DNA from: Actinomycetes bacterium
GTDB lineage: Bacteria; Actinomycetota; Actinomycetes; Nanopelagicales; Nanopelagicaceae
NCBI GenBank assembly: GCA_025355305.1
Contig: JANXZW010000021.1
Span: 1 to 64,000, forward strand
DNA: 64,000 bases
Reading direction: 5' to 3'
Shown one piece after another: positions 52,812 through 61,524 of this stretch (position 1 is the first letter of the stretch; every line of letters starts with the position of its first letter). The position numbers and the translations under genes were made by a program. The notes below the pieces were generated by a model, which was not told where the DNA came from, did no database searches, and worked only from the letters and a program-made list of their open reading frames with translations.

Positions 52812-54234
52812 GATGTGCCTCCTGCATTTTAATGTTGTTACGAGAGAAGAGAACGTGTCCTACAAAGCCTATAACTAGAGCAACGATAACTCCTACGTTG
52901 GCACCAGCCCAGGTACCACTCTTGCCGCCAATCAAGCCCATAAAGTAGCCCTGCCATGAGAGCCAAGAGGCAAGCGGGTTAGTGACCAAGCCCCAACCGA
53001 CGATAGTTCCAAATACGACGAGGCCGATCGAGCGAAGGTTGTATAGGCCGTAACGCCCCGTCGGGGAGAAGAGTTCTGACTCCGCATAATCGACCTTACG
53101 CATCAAGATATCTGCCACAAAAATAGCGGACCAGACGGCGATTGGCACCCCTAATGTGATGAGGAATCCTTGAAAGGGAGTGGTGAAGTTAGGTGCAATC
53201 CAGACAAGATAAATCGTTCCCGCCAACATAATTGTTGCATCAATGGAGGCGGCTACGTGGCGCTTTACCGGCAATCCAATTGAAACGAGGGTGATCCCAG
53301 AGGAGTAAAGGTCGAGAATTGCTCCTCCAACAAGCCCCAAGATTGCGACGATTGCAAAAGGAATGAGATACCAGGTTGGAAGGATCGTTGTTAGGGCTCC
53401 AATTGGATCGGTAGCAATCGCGTCTCCTAAGTTCTTTGAGGATCCTGCGAGTAGTGCCCCATAGATCACAAGGATGATGGGAACGAGAGATGAACCAAAG
53501 ACGGTCCAGAAGATAACGCTGCCGCTCGAGGTTTTGCGGGGTAGATATCGGGAATAGTCTGCGGCGGAGTTAACCCAACCCAGGCCGATACCAGTGATTC
53601 CAAAGATCATGGCTCCGATAAATCCTGCTGTAGATCCGTGGTGAATTGAGTGCACTGTATGCCAACTGATTTTGTGAATTGTTAGCGCGATATATCCGAC
53701 CGTTAAAACAATAGTGGCGAGAGTAAGCCAACGTTGCAGACGCATGATGGTGTGAAATCCCAAGACTCCACCAAAGATAGTAAGTCCCGCTGCCATGATA
53801 AAACCTAAGGCTCCGGCGACGTTGTGGTTGATATGTCCAACTCGAGCAAAGACTGTTTGCGCAGCCAAGGTGGCCAACGAGACCAGGACCGTCTCCCAAC
53901 CGACAAAGACGAGATAGGAAAGTAATCCAGGGAGCAGATTTCCCTGCACTCCAAAGGCGGCACGCGAGAGGGTCATCGTGGGGGCGTTGGAGCGTTTTCC
54001 TGCGATTGAGCTGACACCGACGAGGATAAATGACCCAACCGTCCCAATAATCGCCGCCCATGTCGCCTGCCAGAAAGAGATTCCAAAGCCTAGGAAGATG
54101 GATCCGTAGGAGAGAGCCAGCAAGGAGACATTTCCCGCCGCCCAAGGCCAGAAGAGTGAACGCGCTCTGCCGTGGCGTTCACCTTCGGCGATGAAATCAG
54201 TCCCATGCGGCTCGATACGATTCAGAATATTCAC
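52804..54234 (-). CDS. NCS1-family nucleobase/cofactor permease
   Basis: 476 residues with about twelve membrane segments. The N-terminal block (RSLFWPWAAGNVSLLALSYGSIFLG), SSIAGKRSNAPTMTLSRAAFG and GWVNSAADYSRYLPRKTSSGSVIFW are NCS1 hallmarks (CodB/purine-cytosine permease group). It imports a nucleobase, nucleoside-like vitamin or hydantoin; the substrate is unresolved. The start is GTG 54234, with a TAGAAT box 6 nt upstream. Confidence 0.86.
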   Translation of the reverse strand: MNILNRIEPHGTDFIAEGERHGRARSLFWPWAAGNVSLLALSYGSIFLGFGISFWQATWAAIIGTVGSFILVGVSSIAGKRSNAPTMTLSRAAFGVQGNLLPGLLSYLVFVGWETVLVSLATLAAQTVFARVGHINHNVAGALGFIMAAGLTIFGGVLGFHTIMRLQRWLTLATIVLTVGYIALTIHKISWHTVHSIHHGSTAGFIGAMIFGITGIGLGWVNSAADYSRYLPRKTSSGSVIFWTVFGSSLVPIILVIYGALLAGSSKNLGDAIATDPIGALTTILPTWYLIPFAIVAILGLVGGAILDLYSSGITLVSIGLPVKRHVAASIDATIMLAGTIYLVWIAPNFTTPFQGFLITLGVPIAVWSAIFVADILMRKVDYAESELFSPTGRYGLYNLRSIGLVVFGTIVGWGLVTNPLASWLSWQGYFMGLIGGKSGTWAGANVGVIVALVIGFVGHVLFSRNNIKMQEAHHG

Positions 54235-54240
54235 AGGCGC

Positions 54241-54246
54241 ATTCTA
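54241..54246 (-). promoter_or_regulatory. Leaderless -10 box for the NCS1 permease
   Basis: TAGAAT (minus strand) precedes GTG 54234 by 6 nt. Confidence 0.55.
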
Positions 54247-54317
54247 ACGGGGGAGCCTGAGCCACGCTGCGGAGATGCTGCGATCCTTAAGTTTCGGAGG
54301 TCATCGCAATCTGAGTG

Positions 54318-55544
54318 CTAGCTGCTGCTCTTGATCCGCTTGGTGTCTAAGAAGTGAGCGAGCAAGCCGCTGCCGATAAGCGCGGTTGCGGGGAAGAGCA
54401 AGGCATTAGAGAGACCGACCAAACCGGCAAGACTTGAGATTATAAAGCGCCCCACCAAAAATCCAGTCGAAGCGATGATCGCCAGTCGAGTCAGCGCTCG
54501 CGCAGTTGGAATGCCGGGAATACTTCCTGCGACCGATACGTAGGAGGGTGGCATGGGAGCTACCCCAAAACCCAAGGTCGCGTATGCGAAACACATAATT
54601 ACCAGCGCTGTATAGCGATGGTGCGCACCTTGCGCATTGGCGATTATCAAGCCAACCAAATACCCAAAGCCACCTAACAATCCACCAACTCGAACCACTC
54701 GCGGGATTCCATACTTATCTATCCAACGCCCTACTGAGAAGCGGCCCAGAATCTGTGCCAAAACAAAGCAGGTATAGCCCAGGGTGTTTACTCCAAATGG
54801 GATGTGAAAATCTTCTTTGAGGTAGATCGAAGACCAATCTCCAACCGAGACTTCAGCGATGGTGGCAAGAAAGGAACCAATCGCCACCATCCATATAAAG
54901 TTTTTGATCTCTATAGGAATTGCGACGTCGTGAGGTACTTCCGAATTAACGACCGCATCGTGTCTATCAGCGGAGATCGGAAGGAGCGCTCGAGATACTA
55001 AGAGGCATCCAGCGAGTGCTATCAATGAGTTGCCCAAGAGATGCCACTCAACTGGAACATATTTTGCGATCACACCAGCCGCAAAAGATGCAGTGCAAGC
55101 ACCAACGGACCACGAACCATGAAAGGAAGGCATCAAAGATCTTCCAACGCTCTCTTGCACCATTGACCCCTGCGCATTGCAGGCAATATTCATTAATGAG
55201 TAACTTGCTCCCGCAACGAAGGCGATAAGTGGAATCTCCCAGATCTTGTTGACAAAACCGTAAGCAATCTGTGAGCTCGCGACTCCAAACATAATCAACT
55301 GTGCAGTGCGCCGGGTTCCAATTCTGCGACTAAGTCGTGATCCGAAGAAATTTCCAAAAATTGAACCGAGATTTCCGACCATGATGCAGTAACCGAAGAT
55401 TGCATCAGAACTATGTGTGTGGCCCTTTATCTCCGCGAAACGAGCCGAAGTAGCAGCAACAGCGACTCCCATAAAGAAGAAGGTGGCGCGCAGACCCCAC
55501 TTTGCGCGGTCCACTCGCTCGCCTGTCGGTGCCGCCACGGCCAT
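54318..55544 (-). CDS. Major facilitator superfamily transporter
   Basis: 408 residues with twelve membrane segments. GNFFGSRLSRRIGTRR in the TM2-3 loop and LGRFSVGRWIDKYGIPRV in the central loop fit MFS motif A. The N-half resembles sugar/proton symporters of the FucP/YbjJ type, but the substrate is unknown. It is divergent from tdk, 65 bp away, with a 15-bp tandem repeat in the gap. It is separate from NCS1 (83-bp gap). Confidence 0.85.
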   Translation of the reverse strand: MAVAAPTGERVDRAKWGLRATFFFMGVAVAATSARFAEIKGHTHSSDAIFGYCIMVGNLGSIFGNFFGSRLSRRIGTRRTAQLIMFGVASSQIAYGFVNKIWEIPLIAFVAGASYSLMNIACNAQGSMVQESVGRSLMPSFHGSWSVGACTASFAAGVIAKYVPVEWHLLGNSLIALAGCLLVSRALLPISADRHDAVVNSEVPHDVAIPIEIKNFIWMVAIGSFLATIAEVSVGDWSSIYLKEDFHIPFGVNTLGYTCFVLAQILGRFSVGRWIDKYGIPRVVRVGGLLGGFGYLVGLIIANAQGAHHRYTALVIMCFAYATLGFGVAPMPPSYVSVAGSIPGIPTARALTRLAIIASTGFLVGRFIISSLAGLVGLSNALLFPATALIGSGLLAHFLDTKRIKSSS

Positions 55545-55558
55545 AACTTAGCCCAACC

Positions 55559-55588
55559 ACCATTCTTCCAATAACCATTCTTCCAATG
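55559..55588. repeat. Two-copy 15-bp direct repeat between MFS and tdk
   Basis: ACCATTCTTCCAAT occurs at 55559-55572 and 55574-55587 with a period of 15. The second copy also forms an inverted repeat CCATT-n5-AATGG (55575-55589). It lies just upstream of the tdk -10 box and is a candidate regulatory site. Confidence 0.6.
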
Positions 55589-55597
55589 GTTATACGC

Positions 55598-55603
55598 TAA
55601 TTT
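55598..55603 (+). promoter_or_regulatory. Leaderless -10 box for tdk
   Basis: TAATTT precedes ATG 55610 by 6 nt. Confidence 0.5.
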
Positions 55604-55609
55604 TCTCGC

Positions 55610-56212
55610 ATGGCCGAAATGATTTATTACTGTGGAACGATGGATAGCGGAAAATCTACCCTCGCTCTTCAAACTGCTCACAACCGCAAAAGCCGCGGAC
55701 TCGAAGGGCTAATTCTTACTAATCGAGATCGCGGCGGTAGTGGCGTCATCACAAGTCGATTAGGTCTACAGGCATCGGCACACGAAGTCAGCCCCGACTT
55801 CAATATTTATGAATATATTGTCAGTGAAAAGCAGGGTGGCAGAAAGATTGAGTACGTCATATGCGATGAGACGCAATTCTTTGAAAGAGCACATATTGAG
55901 CAGTTGGCTTGCGTGGTTGATGAGCTGGGGATAGATGTATTTGCCTTTGGAATCCTGACAGATTTTCGCACCAAGTTATTTCCAGGCTCTGAGCGTCTGA
56001 TCGAATTGGCTGATCGCGTCCTACCTCTACAAGTTGAAGCTCTCTGCTGGTGTGGAGCTCGTGCGACGCATAATGCTCGTGTGGCAAATGGTGAGATGGT
56101 CACTGAGGGCGATCAGATCTTGCCCGGAGATGTGGGTACGCCTCAGACCATCGGCTACGAAGTGCTCTGTCGTAAGCATCACATGGCGAAAATGAACTCC
56201 GCTCGCTCCTGA
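55610..56212 (+). CDS. tdk: Thymidine kinase
   Basis: 200 residues. The P-loop GTMDSGKST (9-17), YVICDETQFF (Walker B plus the catalytic Glu region), and zinc-binding Cys in LCWCGARATHNAR and LCRKHH match the cellular TK1-like type. It salvages thymidine to dTMP. A strong bidirectional terminator begins ~8 bp after the stop. Confidence 0.94.
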   Translation: MAEMIYYCGTMDSGKSTLALQTAHNRKSRGLEGLILTNRDRGGSGVITSRLGLQASAHEVSPDFNIYEYIVSEKQGGRKIEYVICDETQFFERAHIEQLACVVDELGIDVFAFGILTDFRTKLFPGSERLIELADRVLPLQVEALCWCGARATHNARVANGEMVTEGDQILPGDVGTPQTIGYEVLCRKHHMAKMNSARS

Positions 56213-56220
56213 ATTGTGTA

Positions 56221-56263
56221 ATAAAGGCCTGCGGCGTACCCCTTGGTTGCCGCAGGCCTTTAT
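56221..56263. terminator. Bidirectional rho-independent terminator
   Basis: A perfect 15-bp inverted repeat (56221-56235 and 56249-56263) around a 13-nt loop, GC-rich at the loop end and AT-rich at the base (ATAAAGG outward). It lies between tdk and the convergent substrate-binding protein gene, so it can stop both. Confidence 0.85.
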
Positions 56264-56279
56264 GAACAGCTACTAGCCT

Positions 56280-57389
56280 CTAGAGAGCGCCTGCTCCAGT
56301 AGAGAAGTAGTTGGGGAATCGAGCTGCCTTTGCGATATCTCGTTGTGAAGCGATGACATATTTATCTGTGTACGTCGCGTAGAGATTGACATTCTTCATA
56401 TCGCTTGCAGTCCACGCACCAGACTTGAGTTTTCCTCGACCGTCGATAGTCATAACACTACGAGGACCAGTTGGAAGCATCTTGCCGGATGGGTTGTACA
56501 TGACAAGCTCATTATTGAGAGCGTTCACGTAAGTATCAAGCCCAGTACCTGCATAGTAATCTGCTGGAATCTTCGCTGCTATCTCTGCAGCTGAATGAGA
56601 CTCGATAAACTTGGTAGTGTCCATCATTGCGTCAACTAGGCGTTGAGTCACCTGAGGGTGAGCTGCAATCCAGTCCTCGCGACCGTATACACAAGTTGCT
56701 GGGTATGGTCCGCCCAGAGCAGTTTGGGTCAAGGCGCCATAGCGCATATCCGTGAGGATGTAGCCGAGGCCCTGTCCTAAGACCGCAGAGATCGTTGGCT
56801 CTGTGGTCATTCCACAGTCAATCGCCTTGTTCTTCATCGCAGCGATGAAGGTTGTACCTGCACCAGCGACGTATGAATGCATAGCCGATTGTGGAACGCC
56901 AGCTTTTGCTCCAAGTGAAAGGGTAAGGAAGTTGGTTGATGAACCCAAACCGGTTACACCAAGGTTGACTCCTCCTGGAACTTTTGCCCAGTCAGCAACC
57001 GAGGTAATAGTGCTTTTCAAGTCACTACGGCAGAGTTCGGCCTCTCCTGGTGATTGTAAAAGAGTGGCGACATTCACCGTATTTTTACCCTTAATTCGTA
57101 AATCAATATTGTGGTCATAGAAGCCGAGCACGAAGTCAACCGAGCCGGCCAACATATCGTCTTCGGCACTAGCGCCGGCGGCTTCATCTGTTAGCACAAC
57201 GTTTAAACCATATTTCTTGTAATAGCCGAGCTGTTGAGCGAGCATCGCGTGGATGTATATCTGCTTTGACAAGCCACCGACTTCGATACGCACGGTTGGA
57301 GGCGCGGCTTGCGCTGTTGTACCGACTAGCATCGTTAAACAAAGTGCAATCACGGATGCGAATGCAACTCGTTGATTAGTCTTTCTCAT
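56280..57389 (-). CDS. ABC transporter substrate-binding protein (NMT1/THI5-like)
   Basis: 369 residues. A Sec signal (cleavage near TAQA, residue ~28) precedes an NMT1/THI5-type fold: GGLSKQIYIHAMLAQQLGYYKKYGLNVVL, EDDMLAGSVDFVLGFYDHN, then GVNLGVTGLGSSTNFLTLSLGAKAG. Family members bind thiamine precursors, nitrate, sulfonates, riboflavin and aromatic acids, so the ligand is not told. The first gene in transport order is the ATPase; this is last in the operon. No TPP riboswitch is visible upstream of the operon, making a thiamine-precursor role less likely. Confidence 0.87.
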   Translation of the reverse strand: MRKTNQRVAFASVIALCLTMLVGTTAQAAPPTVRIEVGGLSKQIYIHAMLAQQLGYYKKYGLNVVLTDEAAGASAEDDMLAGSVDFVLGFYDHNIDLRIKGKNTVNVATLLQSPGEAELCRSDLKSTITSVADWAKVPGGVNLGVTGLGSSTNFLTLSLGAKAGVPQSAMHSYVAGAGTTFIAAMKNKAIDCGMTTEPTISAVLGQGLGYILTDMRYGALTQTALGGPYPATCVYGREDWIAAHPQVTQRLVDAMMDTTKFIESHSAAEIAAKIPADYYAGTGLDTYVNALNNELVMYNPSGKMLPTGPRSVMTIDGRGKLKSGAWTASDMKNVNLYATYTDKYVIASQRDIAKAARFPNYFSTGAGAL

Positions 57390-57412
57390 CTTGCTCCCTT
57401 TTTTCTGGATGT

Positions 57413-58249
57413 TTAGAGTTCTGTTCCAGAAATCTGTGTTGGCCTCCAGTTAAGGAGACGGTTCTCTAGCTTGGTGATAAGCCACTCAGCGGATAGCGCC
57501 ATAATTGCGATGATCAACATCGCGGCATACACGCCATTTGGATTAAAGTTTCCTTGCGCTGTTGCAATTAATAATCCCAGACCACGTTGTGCTCCTAGGA
57601 ACTCACCGACAATTGCACCAATGAGGGCGAAGCCAAAACTCACATGCATAGATGCGGTGATCCAAGAGAGAGCTGATGGAAAAATTACTTTGATAGTTAT
57701 CTGGCGTTTTGAGGCGCCGAGCAAGCGAGCGTTAGCGATCAATTTATGATCGGCTTCGCGCGTTCCTTGAAAAGCATTGAAGAAGACAGGGAAGAAGACC
57801 AGCACGAAGGCTAGTGCCACTTTTGAGACGGAGCCTAAACCTAGCCACAGCACAAAGATTGAACCCAAAACTACTCGGGGAATTGAGTTTGATACTTTGA
57901 TATAAGGGGCAAATATTTCGGCTGCGGTGGGGTTTCGTGCAAGGAAAACTCCAAAAATGATTCCTAAGATCACACCTGCCAAGAATCCATAAGTGGCTTC
58001 GTAAAAAGTGACCCAAGCATTAACCCAGAGTGAACCGATCGAGGTGCCATTCGTGATCCAGACGCCGAGTTGATGCATCACACCACTTGGCCGCCCATAG
58101 AAAAAAGGGTCGAGTATTTTATGATCAGCCAAGATCTGCCAACCACCCAGAAGTAATACGGCGAGTCCGAGTTGAAGAGAATGCACTTTCACTCTGTGTT
58201 TATTGCGATTTTTTTTGATAGCTGCTTCTGAGAGAAATTCTTCAACCAT
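57413..58249 (-). CDS. ABC transporter permease (SsuC/TauC/NMT1-type)
   Basis: 278 residues with six or so membrane segments. The BPD_transp_1 EAA loop is seen in VALAFVLVFFPVFFNAFQGTREADHKLIANARLLGASKRQ (~150-190). The N-terminal ~20 residues are cytoplasmic and Lys/Arg-rich. It forms the channel of the importer with 58252-59064 and 56280-57389. It lies 2 bp after the ATPase gene. Confidence 0.9.
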   Translation of the reverse strand: MVEEFLSEAAIKKNRNKHRVKVHSLQLGLAVLLLGGWQILADHKILDPFFYGRPSGVMHQLGVWITNGTSIGSLWVNAWVTFYEATYGFLAGVILGIIFGVFLARNPTAAEIFAPYIKVSNSIPRVVLGSIFVLWLGLGSVSKVALAFVLVFFPVFFNAFQGTREADHKLIANARLLGASKRQITIKVIFPSALSWITASMHVSFGFALIGAIVGEFLGAQRGLGLLIATAQGNFNPNGVYAAMLIIAIMALSAEWLITKLENRLLNWRPTQISGTEL

Positions 58250-58251
58250 GG

Positions 58252-59064
58252 CTATTTTCCCTTTCCTGGGGCAACTAGTTGACGTTGGTAGGCGATATCA
58301 ACCTCATCTCGAAGCACGCTCCAGATATCTTGGTAAATCTCGAGAAATTCTTCAGTGAATCGAATATCGCGTGCCTTGCGAGGACGTGGGAGGTTAATCG
58401 TGAAATCAGCCTTTACTTTTGCTGGCCCAGCGGTCAGAACAAGTACTCGATCCGATAGCGCGATAGCCTCTTCAAGATCGTGAGTAACAAAGACGACAGT
58501 CGAACCGGTGGTCTCCCATATCGATACAAGTTCATCAGTCATGATGCTTCTTGTTTGCACATCTAGTGCGCTAAATGGCTCATCCATCAATAGCAGTGAA
58601 GGTTCATTGATGAGTGCTTGGGCTAGAGCAACGCGCTTCTTCATCCCCCCTGAGAGCTGATGTGGGTAGTTGCTTTCAAAGCCGGTTAATCCAACCTTTG
58701 AAATCCAAGTTCGAACTAACTGGTCATAATTCTTGACTCCACGAAATTTAGGGCCTGCTGCAATATTGTTATAGACGCTCATCCAAGGGAAAGTCGCATC
58801 GTGTTGAAATACGAAGCCGGTAGAAGTTTCAATTTTGTCTACTTCACGGCCGTCAACATTTACCGCTCCAATACTGGGTTGCTCGAGGCCGGCCAGAAGG
58901 GTCAGCGCAGTAGATTTCCCACAGCCTGTGGGGCCCACCAATGAGACGAACTCTCCGGCCTTAATTTCAAATTCGAGGCCCGCTAAAGCCTGGTACCAAG
59001 TGCCTTTAGGAGTTCGAAATCGCTTTGATACATTGTCAAAGCTCACAGGAGATCCACTATTCAT
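58252..59064 (-). CDS. ABC transporter ATP-binding protein (SsuB/TauB-type)
   Basis: 270 residues. Walker A GPTGCGKST, signature LSGGMKKR (LSGGM), Walker B LLLMDEPFSALD, and H-loop FVTHDLEEA are intact. Related to nitrate/sulfonate/taurine importers. It is the promoter-proximal gene of the importer operon: TAACCT is 6 nt before its ATG, and a perfect inverted repeat is centred ~52 bp upstream of it. Confidence 0.93.
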   Translation of the reverse strand: MNSGSPVSFDNVSKRFRTPKGTWYQALAGLEFEIKAGEFVSLVGPTGCGKSTALTLLAGLEQPSIGAVNVDGREVDKIETSTGFVFQHDATFPWMSVYNNIAAGPKFRGVKNYDQLVRTWISKVGLTGFESNYPHQLSGGMKKRVALAQALINEPSLLLMDEPFSALDVQTRSIMTDELVSIWETTGSTVVFVTHDLEEAIALSDRVLVLTAGPAKVKADFTINLPRPRKARDIRFTEEFLEIYQDIWSVLRDEVDIAYQRQLVAPGKGK

Positions 59065-59070
59065 GGAGAG

Positions 59071-59076
59071 AGGTTA
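59071..59076 (-). promoter_or_regulatory. Leaderless -10 box for the NMT1-type importer operon
   Basis: TAACCT (minus strand) precedes ATG 59064 by 6 nt. Confidence 0.55.
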
Positions 59077-59104
59077 AGTGGAGGAGTGGAGGAAACAATG
59101 CTTC

Positions 59105-59127
59105 TGCGAAATACCTGATATTTCGCA
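59105..59127. promoter_or_regulatory. Candidate CitB-type operator
   Basis: Perfect 9-bp arms TGCGAAATA and TATTTCGCA are separated by CCTGA. The centre is ~52 bp upstream of the inferred leaderless start of the importer operon, a typical activator position, and ~125 bp upstream of the kinase start. Confidence 0.6.
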
Positions 59128-59226
59128 CCTTTTTCTGCGTTTTGCTCATTAATCTCACGGATTTTCTACAGACAAATCGATCGCAAATGGTAACAATTGC
59201 TGCTGTTAGATTATTTACGTAACGCT

Positions 59227-59235
59227 GGGGGGGGA
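59227..59235 (+). promoter_or_regulatory. Poly-G Shine-Dalgarno of the kinase gene
   Basis: Eight consecutive G plus A lie 7 nt before the TTG start at 59243. It decides the start codon and is a homopolymer that could slip. Confidence 0.6.
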
Positions 59236-59242
59236 TTGTGAT

Positions 59243-60844
59243 TTGAAGAATCGAAATGTACTCCTAGGTGTAGTTAGTAACCGACTTTTTGTCGTTACGG
59301 TCGCAGTACTTGTTGGGTTACTAATGTCCTACCACTCTGCACGTTCAAATCAAGAGGCGCAGGACGAGCTGAGAGTCTTGGCGATTGCGAAAGCGACAGC
59401 GGCAATTCCTGGAATCCCAGAGTTATTAGCCTCTGGTGACCCGCAAAGAAAGCTAAATGATCTTGCCACCACTTTAACAAAGAGTACCGATGCTTCATAC
59501 ATTGTTATTGCCGACGCCAAAGCCATTCGCTTCTCCCATCCAAATCCAAAATTGATTGGCCAGCGCTTGGATGGCGACCAACCAGCCCTACTAGGTCGCT
59601 CATATACAACCATCGACGTTAAGGGGACGTTGGGAATTTCAGTTAATGGCAAGACACCTATTTATAACGGTAAAGGCAAGATTGTCGGGCTAGTGTCGGC
59701 AGGTATTTTGCTCAGTAAGTTGGCTGGTGAGGGTTCTGTATTATTTCATGGCTTTCTTTTCTACGGCTTTGGCTTATTAGTAGGAGGACTTCTCGCATCT
59801 GAACTGCTTGTTCGGCTCGCCCGAGGACGTAAGTTAAAAGAAGAGTTGGTGGACATTACAACCCAATTCCAGGAGCGAGAGGCGATGCTACATTCCATTC
59901 GAGAAGGTGTTATTACCTTAACTCCGACTGAATCAATTTCACTCGTGAATGATGAAGCCTGCCGACTACTGGAAATCACCCCTGCCGTGATTGGCAAAAC
60001 TATTGGCGAGGTCATTCCCTTAGGTCGCTTACGATCTCTCTTGACAGGTCAGGTCGCTACCGGCGATGATCAACAAGTATTAACTGATAAATTTTCTATC
60101 ATAATCAGTCGCAGACCGGTCTTTTATGGTGAGAAAGCCATTGGATCTGTAGTTACTCTCAGAGATCGAACTGAGCATGTCGGATTACTGAGAGAACTCG
60201 AAAGTGTCAAGAACTTCTCTGAGGCCTTGCGGAGCCAGCAGCACGAATTTGCCAATCGAATACATACCTTGAATGGGCTTCTTGAACTTGAAAAATATCA
60301 AGAAGCAATGGAATATTTAGGTGAAGTAGCCTCAGTACAATCCAATATGGCGGAGGATTTAAATATAAAACTTGGGAACACCTTAATTGCGGCTCTTTTA
60401 ATGGCAAAGGTGACGATCGCCAGGGAGAGGGGTGTAAAGATGTCGGTAGAGGTGGCTACCTCCATCGATGATCTGCATATTGATCAAAATGCACTCGTAA
60501 CCGTCGTGGGAAATCTGGTTGACAACGCTATTGATGCTGCTTCTGGTACGCCACGAGCAGAGGTAGTTGTTCATTTCGTACAAGTCAGCGCGGAATATAA
60601 GAGTATTACAGTCCACGATAGCGGCCCAGGAGTACCGGAGAAAAATCCACACGTTGTCTTTGAAGATGGATTTAGCACGAAGCCATCTCGGGGAGCGGGA
60701 CACCGAGGATTGGGCCTCGCTATTGTCCAACGGTTGATCCGACAATCTTCTGGAACCATAACCGTCACCAACGAAGGTGGCGCCACCTTTGATGCGCGCA
60801 TACCAATTGCAGTCACAGAAGATTTGGTAGGAGTTCACTCGTGA
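59243..60844 (+). CDS. CitA/DcuS-type sensor histidine kinase
   Basis: 533 residues. An N-terminal TM (~12-28), an extracytoplasmic Cache/PAS sensor (~30-165), a second TM (~168-190), a cytoplasmic PAS (~215-315), and a CitA-type phosphoacceptor region with H334 in QQHEFANRIHTLNGLLELE. The ATPase has N-box NLVDNAIDAA, G1 DSGPGVP and G2 RGAGHRGLGLAI. CitA/DcuS kinases sense di- or tricarboxylates. The TTG start relies on the G8 ribosome binding site. It overlaps the response regulator gene by 4 bp and is divergent from the importer operon. Confidence 0.9.
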   Translation: MKNRNVLLGVVSNRLFVVTVAVLVGLLMSYHSARSNQEAQDELRVLAIAKATAAIPGIPELLASGDPQRKLNDLATTLTKSTDASYIVIADAKAIRFSHPNPKLIGQRLDGDQPALLGRSYTTIDVKGTLGISVNGKTPIYNGKGKIVGLVSAGILLSKLAGEGSVLFHGFLFYGFGLLVGGLLASELLVRLARGRKLKEELVDITTQFQEREAMLHSIREGVITLTPTESISLVNDEACRLLEITPAVIGKTIGEVIPLGRLRSLLTGQVATGDDQQVLTDKFSIIISRRPVFYGEKAIGSVVTLRDRTEHVGLLRELESVKNFSEALRSQQHEFANRIHTLNGLLELEKYQEAMEYLGEVASVQSNMAEDLNIKLGNTLIAALLMAKVTIARERGVKMSVEVATSIDDLHIDQNALVTVVGNLVDNAIDAASGTPRAEVVVHFVQVSAEYKSITVHDSGPGVPEKNPHVVFEDGFSTKPSRGAGHRGLGLAIVQRLIRQSSGTITVTNEGGATFDARIPIAVTEDLVGVHS

Positions 60845-61524
60845 TCTCCACCGTCATAGTTGAGGATGATTTTAGAGTTGCAGAAATTCACTGCGCTTAC
60901 CTATCGAATATTCCTGGATTTAAAATTGTGGGGATGGCACATACTGCTGCGAAGGCTTTTGATCTCATTTTAGAGACCAAACCGAATTTAGTCCTGTTAG
61001 ATTTGTACCTTCCCGATGAACACGGACTATCTCTCTTCGCTCGACTGCAACAACTCCCTAGGGATTCTAAGCCGGATGTCTTTATTATCACCGCAGCTCG
61101 CGACGCGGTGAGTGTGCGTGAAGCTCTCCAATTGGGTGCGGCGCAATACATCATGAAGCCTTTTAACCAGAAGCAATTGGCCGAACGTCTGATGACTTAC
61201 CGATCGGCTAGGGAGCGGTTATCTGAGTCAGAAGAGATCTCACAAGAAGAACTCGATCGTCTTTCTGCACAAATTCGAGGTCCCCGTATCCCAAGATACT
61301 CACAGGAATTTCCAAGAAATCCTACGACGGCGTCGATCATGAAACTTATTGAGTTGAGAAAATCCTCCGTCTCGGCAAATGAAGTATCTGATGAACTCGG
61401 TCTAAGTAGAGCGACAGCTCAAAGATATCTCTCGCAGATGGTTGAAAATGGTCAGCTCGAATTGGCGCTGCAATATGGAACTACGGGGCGTCCAATCCAC
61501 TTATTTCGAGTCGCAGGAAAGTAA
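60841..61524 (+). CDS. CitB/DcuR-type response regulator
   Basis: 227 residues. Receiver domain with acidic pocket VIVEDD, phosphoacceptor D54 in VLLDLYLPDEHG, T in ITAARD and K in IMKPFN. A C-terminal winged helix-turn-helix (~160-215; SSVSANEVSDELGLSRATAQRYLSQM) matches the CitB/DcuR type. The GTG start overlaps the kinase stop. It probably controls the divergent NMT1-type importer through the 59105-59127 repeat (inference). Confidence 0.91.
   Translation: MISTVIVEDDFRVAEIHCAYLSNIPGFKIVGMAHTAAKAFDLILETKPNLVLLDLYLPDEHGLSLFARLQQLPRDSKPDVFIITAARDAVSVREALQLGAAQYIMKPFNQKQLAERLMTYRSARERLSESEEISQEELDRLSAQIRGPRIPRYSQEFPRNPTTASIMKLIELRKSSVSANEVSDELGLSRATAQRYLSQMVENGQLELALQYGTTGRPIHLFRVAGK

Noticed and set aside
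56280-59064. Thiamine-precursor (ThiXYZ) importer
   Set aside because: NMT1 similarity alone does not define the ligand; there is no TPP riboswitch upstream and no thi gene nearby.
59105-59134. Rho-independent terminator on the plus strand (hairpin followed by CCTTTTT)
   Set aside because: No plus-strand gene ends upstream; the repeat lies between two divergent start codons, so an operator is more plausible.
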